Shown here piece by piece: positions 8,646 through 13,983 of a DNA stretch of 13,983 nucleotides; within the stretch, counting starts at the first letter, position 1, and every line of letters starts with the position of its first letter. This DNA is from Methylococcaceae bacterium. GTDB taxonomy: Bacteria > Pseudomonadota > Gammaproteobacteria > Methylococcales > Methylomonadaceae. The translations under genes were made by a program, and so were the position numbers. The stretch lies in NCBI GenBank assembly GCA_021647585.1, contig JAKIUK010000091.1:1-13983 (forward strand). The letters are read 5' to 3'. The notes beneath the pieces were generated by a model. It saw only the letters and a list, made by a program, of their open reading frames with translations. It was not told where the DNA came from and did not search any database.

Positions 8646-9038
8646 TTATTCTCCTCTAAGTGCGCTCATCAACCCAGAAAACCGACCATTTATAAAACGT
8701 AAACTAGCCGTGTACTGCACCGCATTTTCTGAATATTTGGCTTGCTCAACCTGTGACTCGACCGTATTACCATCGAGTGAAGCCTGATTAGGGTTACGAA
8801 ACATGACTGTTGCCCCCAGTAATCGATCATTTGGTGAAAAATGGCCTTGTTGAGTGCGTTCCATAGAAAAGTTAGCAGGCATTGATTTTTTCAAAACTGC
8901 TTGAAAATCCAAATCACGTGCTTTGTAGCCTGGTGTATCAGCGTTTGCCAAATTAGACGCCAAAACTTCACTACGTTTTTCACGCAAAGCTAACGCCTGA
9001 GGATGTATACCCAATGCACTGTCAAAATTAATAGCCAT
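8646..9038 (-). CDS. flgB: FlgB, proximal rod protein
   Basis: First gene of the rod-hook operon, a 130-residue rod subunit exported by the flagellar type III system. The start at 9038 gives MAINFDSALGIHPQALALRE, then VLASNLANADTPGYKARDLDF (about 25-45), a hallmark of FlgB, and a C-terminal helix with YTASLRFINGRFSGLMSALRGE. An open frame extends to 9083, but the SD AAGGTGA (9044-9050) is correctly placed for the ATG at 9038. The sigma-54 promoter at 9071-9088 would lie inside the longer frame, so the short form is chosen. Confidence 0.95.
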   Translation of the reverse strand: MAINFDSALGIHPQALALREKRSEVLASNLANADTPGYKARDLDFQAVLKKSMPANFSMERTQQGHFSPNDRLLGATVMFRNPNQASLDGNTVESQVEQAKYSENAVQYTASLRFINGRFSGLMSALRGE

Positions 9039-9070
9039 AATTATCACCTTGTCTCTTTTTACAAAGTAAT

Positions 9071-9088
9071 AAGCACAGCTCATGCCAA
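9071..9088 (-). promoter_or_regulatory. sigma-54 (-24/-12) promoter of the flgB operon
   Basis: Read on the minus strand the sequence is TTGGCATGAGCTGTGCTT. The -24 GG (complement of 9085-9086) and -12 GC (complement of 9073-9074) have exactly the 12-base offset of the RpoN consensus TGGCAC-N5-TTGCW, with TGGCA and TGC matching. Transcription would start near 9062, about 24 bases before the flgB ATG, leaving just room for the SD AAGGTGA. RpoN control of flgB together with a FleR/FlrC-type activator is known in Pseudomonas and Vibrio. The activator site is not identified here. Confidence 0.8.
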
Positions 9089-9137
9089 AAATAATTATGA
9101 CTTAAAAATCATTGGGGTAATAAATAATCCTAGCAAA

Positions 9138-9189
9138 ATCAGTTGCTCATGGTTTCTTGCACAAGCTCTTGGTTCCGCACACAACTGAT
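9138..9189. repeat. inverted repeat upstream of the flgB promoter
   Basis: ATCAGTTG at 9138-9145 is the exact reverse complement of CAACTGAT at 9182-9189, separated by 36 bases. It lies 50 to 120 bases upstream of the -24 element, where RpoN activators commonly bind. It could be a pair of half-sites, the stem of a structured RNA, or chance in AT-rich DNA. Confidence 0.35.
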
Positions 9190-9436
9190 CTTTCTAGAAT
9201 AATGAATATAGTGATTAAAAAATTGAGTGAAATCGTCTGTAGGGCTGTATTCATAAGGACCAGAAGATAGAATACCACTACTGAATTCAAGTAGACATTA
9301 AGTGGAACACCTTATTAAAGGCACTTGCATTCTCTATATTCAACAACAAGGCGGCAATATTTAGCCACTGAAATACATTAATAGTCTATGTTAAAAAAGA
9401 ATATATCACTCAAGAGTCAATAAAACGGCAGAATTA

Positions 9437-9462
9437 AAAAAAGTACTTCAAGATACTTTTTT
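9437..9462 (-). terminator. possible bidirectional intrinsic terminator at the end of cheR
   Basis: AAAAAAGTA (9437-9445) pairs with TACTTTTTT (9454-9462) around an 8-base loop, giving a U-run on transcripts from either strand. On the minus strand it overlaps the last codons of cheR. The stem is nearly all A-T pairs with one G-C pair, so it would be weak. It is called because of its position at the operon end and the T-tract. Confidence 0.4.
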
Positions 9463-10266
9463 AAAATAACGAACCCTTCCACTACGAATTGGTTCAAACT
9501 CTTTAATACCTGCAGGCATAGACTCGGTACTACTGAGAAAGATATATCCACCTGGCTCTAATGATTTTGCCATTCGGGTAAGAATATCCTTTTTAACCTC
9601 ATCTGAAAAATAGATTAAAACATTACGGCAAAAAATAATATCAAAACGACCCAGAACAGAAAAAGGCTTGAGTAAGTTAAATTGTTGAAACCTGACTCTA
9701 CGAGTAATATCCGGGATCAGTTTATAACCAACATGTGTTTTCTGAAAAAAACGGTTTTTAGTTTGTACTTCCAGGCCTCGGGATAATGCCAATTCAGAAT
9801 AAACAGCTTCTTTTGCTTCTTTTAAAATCGTTTCAGAAATATCAGTACCAATTATTTGTACATTCTGGCTTTTTCCTGCCACCTTAGCAGCATCTTCATA
9901 ACACATACTAATAGTATATGGCTCCTGACCCGATGAGCATGCGGCAGACCAAATTTTAATAGTTCCTGTCTTTTTTTCAAAAATTTCCGGAAAAATGGTT
10001 TTCTTTAATTCTAAAAACTGCATATCGTCACGAAACCAAAAAGTTTCATTGGTAGTCATGGCATCAACTACCGCTGCTTTTATTTTCATGGTCATTGGAC
10101 TATTGGTATTTATAGCTGCGGCTAACCCAGAAAATGATTCCAAATCAAACTTTTGCAATAAACCAGTTAACCTGTTTTTCACTAAATACTGTTTACTTTC
10201 ATTCAAAACAATACCGCAAGACTGACTCAAAAAATTCTGAATAATTTTATATTCGTTCGATGTCAT
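9448..10266 (-). CDS. cheR: CheR, chemoreceptor glutamate O-methyltransferase
   Basis: Uses S-adenosylmethionine to methylate glutamates on methyl-accepting chemotaxis receptors, providing adaptation. The 272-residue protein has the CheR N-terminal helical domain (1-75), the conserved MTTNETFWFRD (70-80), and the SAM-binding WSAACSSGQEPYTIS (106-120). GTDIS with the acidic residue at 142, FCRNVLIYF (212-220) and LEPGGYIFLSSTES (236-249) follow. These cover the usual catalytic fold with no missing landmark. The SD is weak (GAG about 10 bases upstream). It follows cheV after 53 bases and is probably co-transcribed with it. The cheV-cheR pair next to flgA and flgB is the common Pseudomonas/Vibrio layout. 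Confidence 0.96.
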   Translation of the reverse strand: MTSNEYKIIQNFLSQSCGIVLNESKQYLVKNRLTGLLQKFDLESFSGLAAAINTNSPMTMKIKAAVVDAMTTNETFWFRDDMQFLELKKTIFPEIFEKKTGTIKIWSAACSSGQEPYTISMCYEDAAKVAGKSQNVQIIGTDISETILKEAKEAVYSELALSRGLEVQTKNRFFQKTHVGYKLIPDITRRVRFQQFNLLKPFSVLGRFDIIFCRNVLIYFSDEVKKDILTRMAKSLEPGGYIFLSSTESMPAGIKEFEPIRSGRVRYFKKVS

Positions 10267-10319
10267 TGCTAACTACTCATCTTTTCGCTGCTATCGGTGA
10301 CCATATAATTTAAGTAAAT

Positions 10320-11261
10320 TTAAAGTTTGCTGGTATTACGCGCGTGAAACTCTTTCAGTTGTTCCTGAATAGTTTTTACTAAAGTATCAGGATCAAATTT
10401 TGCCAAAAATTTGTTAGCTCCCACTTTTTCGACCATGTTTGTATTAAAAACACCGCTTAAAGACGTATGCAAGATCAAAAAAACGTCCTGCATATCTGAG
10501 TTGTTTTTGATTTTTGTTGCCAATGTATAGCCGTCCATTCTGGGCATTTCAACATCAGAAATAATCATAGCGTAATAATCGGGAATGTTTACACCTTCTG
10601 AAACTAATTGCTTTAAATGTTCCCAGGCCTCTAGACCATCTTTTAGCAAAGTACACTGAATACCAACCTGTGAACATACACGTTTCACCTGATTCCGCGC
10701 CACACTTGAATCATCAACAATCAATACACGTTCATCATTACCGGTTACTTCACTATCAATAGCATCATCAGATGCACTTTCCTGTCCCCCAATGACTTCT
10801 TTCATGACTTTTTCAACATCAATGACTTCAATCAATTCATTTTCAATTTCAGTCACTGCTGTTAAATACCCACCTTCGCCAGCACCACCGGGAGGCGCCT
10901 TAACCTGATCCCACCCTATGTTAATAATTCGATCAACTGACCCCACCAGAAACCCTTGAATAGTCCGGTTATATTCAGTAACAATCACATAACTACCATC
11001 ATCTCTCGTTAAAGGTGGCATACCTATAGCCATAGAAAGATCTAATACCGGAATGGTTTTGCCACGTAAATGAGCTACCCCACAAATGACTGAATGGGAT
11101 TTTGGAATCTGAGTTAAAGACGGACATTGAATGACTTCCTGAACTTTAAAAACGTTAATCCCAAACCGTTGGCGCCCAATCAATCTAAACAATAAAAGCT
11201 CAAACCTGTTGTGCCCAGCCAACTTAGTTCTCTGGTCAACACCGTCTAGAATACCGGCCAT
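10320..11261 (-). CDS. cheV: CheV, CheW-receiver chemotaxis coupling protein
   Basis: Cytoplasmic coupling protein that links receptors to CheA and can be phosphorylated. It has 313 residues in two parts. A CheW-like domain spans about 18-155 (LLLFRLIGRQRFGINVFKVQ at 23-42; GVAHLRGKTIPVLDLSMAIG at 61-80). A receiver domain spans about 178-305. Receiver landmarks are the acidic pair DD183-184, the predicted phospho-acceptor Asp236 in ISDVEMPRMDG, Thr266 and Lys288. The start is fixed by AGGAGG (minus strand of 11267-11272) ahead of the ATG. A sigma-28 promoter lies just upstream. Confidence 0.95.
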   Translation of the reverse strand: MAGILDGVDQRTKLAGHNRFELLLFRLIGRQRFGINVFKVQEVIQCPSLTQIPKSHSVICGVAHLRGKTIPVLDLSMAIGMPPLTRDDGSYVIVTEYNRTIQGFLVGSVDRIINIGWDQVKAPPGGAGEGGYLTAVTEIENELIEVIDVEKVMKEVIGGQESASDDAIDSEVTGNDERVLIVDDSSVARNQVKRVCSQVGIQCTLLKDGLEAWEHLKQLVSEGVNIPDYYAMIISDVEMPRMDGYTLATKIKNNSDMQDVFLILHTSLSGVFNTNMVEKVGANKFLAKFDPDTLVKTIQEQLKEFHARNTSKL

Positions 11262-11293
11262 AAAAGCCTCCTATAAAAAACATAAATTTAAGT

Positions 11294-11320
11294 ATAACGG
11301 CTTTCTTGATTTTTACTTGA
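11294..11320 (-). promoter_or_regulatory. sigma-28 (FliA) promoter of cheV-cheR
   Basis: On the minus strand, TCAAGTAA (11313-11320) and GCCGTTAT (11294-11301) are separated by exactly 11 bases, against the consensus TAAAGTTT-N11-GCCGATAA. Transcription would start near 11287, about 25 bases before the cheV ATG. FliA control of cheVR is known in P. aeruginosa. The -35 box is an imperfect match. Confidence 0.65.
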
Positions 11321-11326
11321 TAAATT

Positions 11327-11344
11327 TTGGCCCGGTTTATGCTT
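11327..11344 (+). promoter_or_regulatory. sigma-54 (-24/-12) promoter of flgA
   Basis: TTGGCCCGGTTTATGCTT has the invariant GG (11329-11330) and GC (11341-11342) at the correct 12-base offset, with the surrounding bases fitting the RpoN consensus. Transcription would begin near 11353, leaving a leader of about 36 bases before the flgA ATG. It lies only 6 bases from the -35 box of the divergent cheV sigma-28 promoter. RpoN/FleQ control of flgA is known in P. aeruginosa. Confidence 0.72.
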
Positions 11345-11388
11345 GATATAAAAACAGGCAAAATGAGACAAATAATTGGCACAATCTA

Positions 11389-12087
11389 ATGAATAAATTT
11401 AATTTACTTTTAATGATACTGCTCTTGACTGGCTATACACAGCCTACAATCGCAACACAATTTCAAACAGCCGATGTTATACAACAGGCCATTCGCCATT
11501 TTGTTGCATCCAATTTACCCTTAGACACGGACTATCAATTAAAACTTGGCCAATTAGATAGTCGTTTGCAACTATCCCAATGCTCAAAGTCCTTAGAAGT
11601 TTTTACTCATAACGGCACCATCAAACCTGGGAGAAATTCAATTGGCGTAAGGTGTAACGACAAAAAAAAGTGGACTATTTATAACTCCAGCAATATCAGC
11701 ATATACAAAAATGTAGTCGTATTAACTCAACCTATCCGGCGAGGAGAAATTTTTCACAAAAACAGATTACAATTAAAAAAACATAATATATCAAACCTCC
11801 GCTCTGGTTTTTTTTCAAATCCACAACTTATAGTTAATAAACAAGCAACCAGAAACCTAGGCATTGGAGCTGTTATTAATCAATCAAATATTACAGAAGC
11901 CAAACTTATTAAAAGAGGTGAAAAAGTAACCATCAAGGTAACTAGTCAAAATTTAGAAATTAGTGCTATTGGAGTCGCCTTGATGGACGGAATAAACAAC
12001 CAGAACATTAGAGTAAAAAACATAAAAACAAAACAAATCATCCAGGCAACAGTGGTAAAATCAGGACAGGTTGTAGTCATTTTCTGA
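11389..12087 (+). CDS. flgA: FlgA, P-ring assembly chaperone
   Basis: Periplasmic chaperone that helps FlgI polymerise into the P ring. It has 232 residues. The N-terminus (MNKFNLLLMILLLTGYTQPTIA) is a Sec signal peptide with likely cleavage after residue 22. Two cysteines (65 and 89) occur in the N-terminal module. The C-terminal part (about 108-232) is the SAF-type domain, with VVVLTQPIRRGEIFHKNRLQ, then LGIGAVINQSNI, the segment LIKRGEKVTIKVTS, and the final VKSGQVVVIF. These features are standard for the family. No good SD is visible before the ATG, so its translation may be weak or leader-controlled. It diverges from cheV and leads the flgA-flgM-flgN-flgZ group. Confidence 0.93.
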   Translation: MNKFNLLLMILLLTGYTQPTIATQFQTADVIQQAIRHFVASNLPLDTDYQLKLGQLDSRLQLSQCSKSLEVFTHNGTIKPGRNSIGVRCNDKKKWTIYNSSNISIYKNVVVLTQPIRRGEIFHKNRLQLKKHNISNLRSGFFSNPQLIVNKQATRNLGIGAVINQSNITEAKLIKRGEKVTIKVTSQNLEISAIGVALMDGINNQNIRVKNIKTKQIIQATVVKSGQVVVIF

Positions 12088-12105
12088 TCCTTTTATAATA
12101 ATTAC

Positions 12106-12132
12106 TAAAGTAATCAAAAAAACTGCCGCTAA
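12106..12132 (+). promoter_or_regulatory. sigma-28 (FliA) promoter of flgM-flgN
   Basis: TAAAGTAA (12106-12113), exactly 11 bases, then GCCGCTAA (12125-12132), differs from the enterobacterial consensus TAAAGTTT-N11-GCCGATAA at only three positions. It sits 34 bases before the flgM ATG and 18 bases after the flgA stop. It would let FliA raise expression of its own anti-sigma factor, as known in Salmonella and Pseudomonas. The -35 box lies within a small palindrome (ATTACT-AA-AGTAAT, 12101-12114). Confidence 0.82.
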
Positions 12133-12165
12133 CAGTTTTAGAATAAAATAACATAGAGAATCATC

Positions 12166-12471
12166 ATGGCTATTCAACCTTTATCAAATAATGGAACTAA
12201 AGTCGGTTTATCGTCAAAATCAACGCAGCATGAACCTGTAAAAAGTACTGATTCGAAAACCACTGAAAAACACCAAGACAATATTAAATTTACTGCTGTT
12301 GCCAAAGAAATAACCAAAGCATTTGAATCATCCAAAACGACTTCCCCCATTAATGAAGACCGTGTCCGGGAAGTTAGAAATGCGCTAGCAAACGGAACCC
12401 ACGTAATTGATGCGGCAAGTATTGCTAAAAAAATGATGGAAATTGAACAAGACCAATTTAACAGCAGATAA
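12166..12471 (+). CDS. flgM: FlgM, anti-sigma-28 factor
   Basis: Binds FliA (sigma-28) and blocks late flagellar transcription until the hook is complete and FlgM is exported. It has 101 residues with a low-complexity, Ser/Thr/Lys-rich N-terminal half (about 1-40) expected to be disordered. The conserved C-terminal sigma-binding region is at 61-94, with PINEDRVREVRNALANGTH, then VIDAASIAKKMMEIE. Length and layout are typical. The SD is modest (AGAGAA). flgN begins 4 bases after the stop. Confidence 0.95.
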   Translation: MAIQPLSNNGTKVGLSSKSTQHEPVKSTDSKTTEKHQDNIKFTAVAKEITKAFESSKTTSPINEDRVREVRNALANGTHVIDAASIAKKMMEIEQDQFNSR

Positions 12472-12475
12472 TATT

Positions 12476-12970
12476 ATGATTAATAAAACATATCCAATCA
12501 CAGAAAAGCTTCTTAACAATGGTTTAGACCTCAGTCTAACATTACTGGATCTATTAACAAAAGAAGCTGACAATCTGAAACAAAATGCTGATTCAACCTC
12601 TATATCCAATATAGCAAACCATAAAAAAGAAACCGTCTCTCAACTAGAGCAGTTTTCAAAACAGCTATCTCAGGTTTTAGCCACTGAAAAATTACTCCTG
12701 TCACCCAATGGCATTGCTGATTATTTTAAAAAAGCAGAAACGGCTAACCTGAATACGTCCACGTCAACTCGCCTTTGGACAAAAATAATATCACTTTCCA
12801 AACAATGTCGATTACTCAATGAAAAAAATGGTGCAAGTATAAACCTGTTAGCTCAGCACACACAGCGTGCATTACATATATTGAAAGGCAAGTCGCAACA
12901 GGCGACAACATACGGACCTGATGGATCGACCTACAGCGAACGCTTTTCCCACTCATTGGTTTCGGTGTAA
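12476..12970 (+). CDS. flgN: FlgN, export chaperone for FlgK and FlgL
   Basis: Cytoplasmic type III export chaperone that delivers the hook-filament junction proteins. The chosen ATG at 12476 gives 164 residues, mostly helical. Family-like segments are LDLLTKEADNL (24-34), CRLLNEKNGASINLL (111-125) and the C-terminal TYGPDGS (145-151), the last being common in gammaproteobacterial FlgN. The frame is open further upstream to a TTG at 12443 inside flgM, but the ATG 4 bases after the flgM stop is more natural. No SD is clear, so coupling to flgM translation is likely. Sequence conservation in this family is low, and the call leans on gene order and the C-terminal motif. Confidence 0.88.
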   Translation: MINKTYPITEKLLNNGLDLSLTLLDLLTKEADNLKQNADSTSISNIANHKKETVSQLEQFSKQLSQVLATEKLLLSPNGIADYFKKAETANLNTSTSTRLWTKIISLSKQCRLLNEKNGASINLLAQHTQRALHILKGKSQQATTYGPDGSTYSERFSHSLVSV

Positions 12971-12989
12971 ACTAAACCTAATGCATATC

Positions 12990-13017
12990 ACTTATTATCA
13001 ACAGACATGTAATAAGT
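12990..13017. repeat. inverted repeat after flgN
   Basis: ACTTATTA (12990-12997) is the reverse complement of TAATAAGT (13010-13017), with a 12-base spacer. It starts 20 bases after the flgN stop. It could form a weak AT hairpin in the transcript. There is no T-run after it, so it does not look like an intrinsic terminator. Transcription may continue into the PilZ gene. Confidence 0.35.
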
Positions 13018-13029
13018 AAAGAATTGGTC

Positions 13030-13046
13030 TAACATAAGATATGTTA
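13030..13046. promoter_or_regulatory. 17-bp palindrome upstream of the PilZ gene, possible operator
   Basis: TAACATA-AGA-TATGTTA is a perfect 7-base inverted repeat with a 3-base centre, 39 bases before the ATG at 13086. Its size and symmetry fit a dimeric regulator site. A loose sigma-28-like arrangement (TAAAG at 13017-13021 and GATA at 13038-13041) overlaps it but has poor boxes and spacing. No regulator is assigned. Confidence 0.4.
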
Positions 13047-13085
13047 ACGCGATACATGATTTAAAATACACCGAGAATATTGCAT

Positions 13086-13871
13086 ATGCTGGGCAGATTG
13101 AAAAGGTTTTTTAAAAAACAAGAAAAACCAATAAATACGGATGCTGAAATTTATGATCCAGAACCAAACAGCAATCCAAATTTTTTAACCGACCCCCGAA
13201 AAATTAATAAACTTCTTAAAAACATTGAAGAAGAATCTCCCTTATGCACCATAAACATTGAAGGCATGTCAGAAGAATTTAGTTCATCCATTTTAGATAT
13301 TCAGTTAGAAAACCAACAAATTATTCTTGATGAACTCATCCCTGAGCATGGCAATGAAATTCTCAACAATGCAAACCAATTAAAACTTACAACTATCTAT
13401 AATGGAATTCGCTTAGCTTTTAAACTTAGTAATATTAAAACAGGTTATTCTCGTGAGATAGCCTACTATAAAGCCGCGATACCCCAAAGAATATACTACC
13501 CCCAACGCAGGTCATCTCCACGTATCCAGTTAAACACCCTAAATATCCCTTTCTCAGGTATTTCAGATAGAACGAAATCCACAGTTGGTGGAATTATATT
13601 TGATTTATCCAGGGGTGGTATAGGAATCACCATCCCTAACAACAGAGCTAGATTCCAACGCGGGGATTTAATCAAAAACTGCCAAATCACTCTGGATGAT
13701 TGCATCATGAATTTTGATTTGACAGTCCGTTTTGTAAAAGCAGCCAATCATGGTGCTGGACAAACTCAAATTGGCGGCTATTTCGAAAATATTACATCTA
13801 GAAGTCAAAACAAGATAGAACATTTTGTAGCTTCTTTAGAACGAGAGGAAATTAGAAAACACAAAGGATAA
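13086..13871 (+). CDS. flgZ: YcgR/FlgZ-type PilZ c-di-GMP flagellar brake
   Basis: Probable cytoplasmic c-di-GMP receptor that slows the flagellar motor when c-di-GMP is high. The ATG at 13086 gives 261 residues (a TTG two codons upstream is less likely). A basic N-terminal segment (MLGRLKRFFKKQEK) and an acidic linker precede a YcgR N-terminal domain at about 36-132. The C-terminal PilZ domain (about 138-250) carries the c-di-GMP motif RRSSPR (Arg141, Arg142 and Arg146, the RxxxR element) and DLSRGG (Asp173, Ser175, Gly178, the DxSxxG element). All expected ligand residues are present. The place after flgMN matches flgZ of Pseudomonas. The gap to flgN is 115 bases, with two palindromes and no sure promoter. 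Confidence 0.88.
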   Translation: MLGRLKRFFKKQEKPINTDAEIYDPEPNSNPNFLTDPRKINKLLKNIEEESPLCTINIEGMSEEFSSSILDIQLENQQIILDELIPEHGNEILNNANQLKLTTIYNGIRLAFKLSNIKTGYSREIAYYKAAIPQRIYYPQRRSSPRIQLNTLNIPFSGISDRTKSTVGGIIFDLSRGGIGITIPNNRARFQRGDLIKNCQITLDDCIMNFDLTVRFVKAANHGAGQTQIGGYFENITSRSQNKIEHFVASLEREEIRKHKG

Positions 13872-13887
13872 ATCAATAATGTTATGT

Positions 13888-13897
13888 TAGAATGCGC
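13888..13897 (+). promoter_or_regulatory. probable -10 box and GC discriminator of the tRNA-Arg gene
   Basis: TAGAAT (13888-13893) is followed directly by GCGC (13894-13897), the GC-rich discriminator typical of stable-RNA promoters under stringent control. It lies 12 bases before the tRNA. No good -35 is visible at 16 to 18 bases upstream, where the end of the PilZ gene lies. Confidence 0.5.
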
Positions 13898-13905
13898 TTC
13901 TATTT

Positions 13906-13982
<77 letters not shown>

Positions 13983-13983
13983 G

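Larger units (their letters stand above)
9039..9447. other. cheR-flgB intergenic region, about 410 bp
   Basis: No convincing gene lies here. The flgB-proximal end contains the SD and the sigma-54 promoter. The rest is AT-rich with stop codons in all frames read. An open frame of 61 codons on the plus strand (9003-9188) overlaps flgB and its promoter, resembles nothing known to me and has no SD, so it is not called. Structures seen are an 8-base inverted repeat (9138-9145 with 9182-9189), a GTCAATAAA that resembles half of a FleQ box (9416-9424), and a bidirectional A/T hairpin beside cheR (9437-9462). It is unusually long compared with all other gaps in this window. Confidence 0.6.

Noticed and set aside
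9003..9188. 61-codon open frame on the plus strand across the flgB start and promoter
   Set aside because: It overlaps the flgB 5' end antisense, has no SD, shows no recognisable motif, and a real sigma-54 promoter lies within it.
10267..10319. ACCGATAG in the cheV-cheR gap as a sigma-28 -10 box for cheR
   Set aside because: The matching -35 position has no TAAAG-like sequence, so read-through from the cheV promoter is simpler.
12385..12609. 74-codon minus-strand frame over the flgM-flgN junction
   Set aside because: It lies antisense to two well-supported genes and has no family features.
13017..13042. TAAAGAAT plus GATA as a sigma-28 promoter for the PilZ gene
   Set aside because: The -10 box lacks GCC and the spacer is 10, not 11. 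The match is too weak to call.

Overview
This window holds a large part of a polar-type flagellar regulon from a gammaproteobacterium. The gene set and order, the AT-rich coding sequence, the SD-led genes and the legible sigma-54 and sigma-28 promoters resemble the Pseudomonas, Vibrio and Shewanella group of flagellar clusters. The species cannot be named from sequence alone. A methanotroph or other environmental gammaproteobacterium is possible, but that is a guess.

Layout, minus strand, read from right to left. cheV and cheR (11261 down to 9448) are chemotaxis adaptation genes. A gene-poor stretch of about 410 bp follows (9039-9447). Then comes a tight rod, hook and ring operon flgB-flgC-flgD-flgE-flgF-flgG-flgH-flgI-flgJ-flgK, with only the first 20 codons of flgL at the window edge (9038 down to 1). 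Gaps inside this operon are 2 to 51 bases and most genes have a clear AGGAG-type site. Several starts were shortened to the codon that follows the SD: flgB 9038, flgF 6178, flgI 3899.

Layout, plus strand. flgA (11389-12087), flgM (12166-12471), flgN (12476-12970) and a YcgR/FlgZ-type PilZ c-di-GMP brake (13086-13871) diverge from cheV. A tRNA-Arg(CCT) with encoded CCA ends the window (13906-13982).

How the genes work together. FlgB, FlgC, FlgF and FlgG build the rod. FlgJ caps the rod and opens the peptidoglycan. FlgI and FlgH form the P and L rings, with FlgA as P-ring chaperone. FlgD and FlgE make the hook, and FlgK and FlgL make the hook-filament junction, with FlgN as their chaperone. 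FlgM holds sigma-28 until the hook is finished. CheR and CheV tune receptor signalling, and the PilZ protein slows the motor when c-di-GMP is high.

Promoters readable by eye fit a staged hierarchy. There are sigma-54 (-24/-12) sites before flgB and before flgA, and sigma-28 sites before cheV and before flgM. The cheV and flgA promoters lie back to back. This matches the class assignment known for Pseudomonas aeruginosa (flgA and flgB RpoN-dependent, cheVR and flgMN FliA-dependent). I see no undescribed system here. The most interesting points are regulatory: the promoter architecture, several palindromes, and the unexplained intergenic stretch before flgB.
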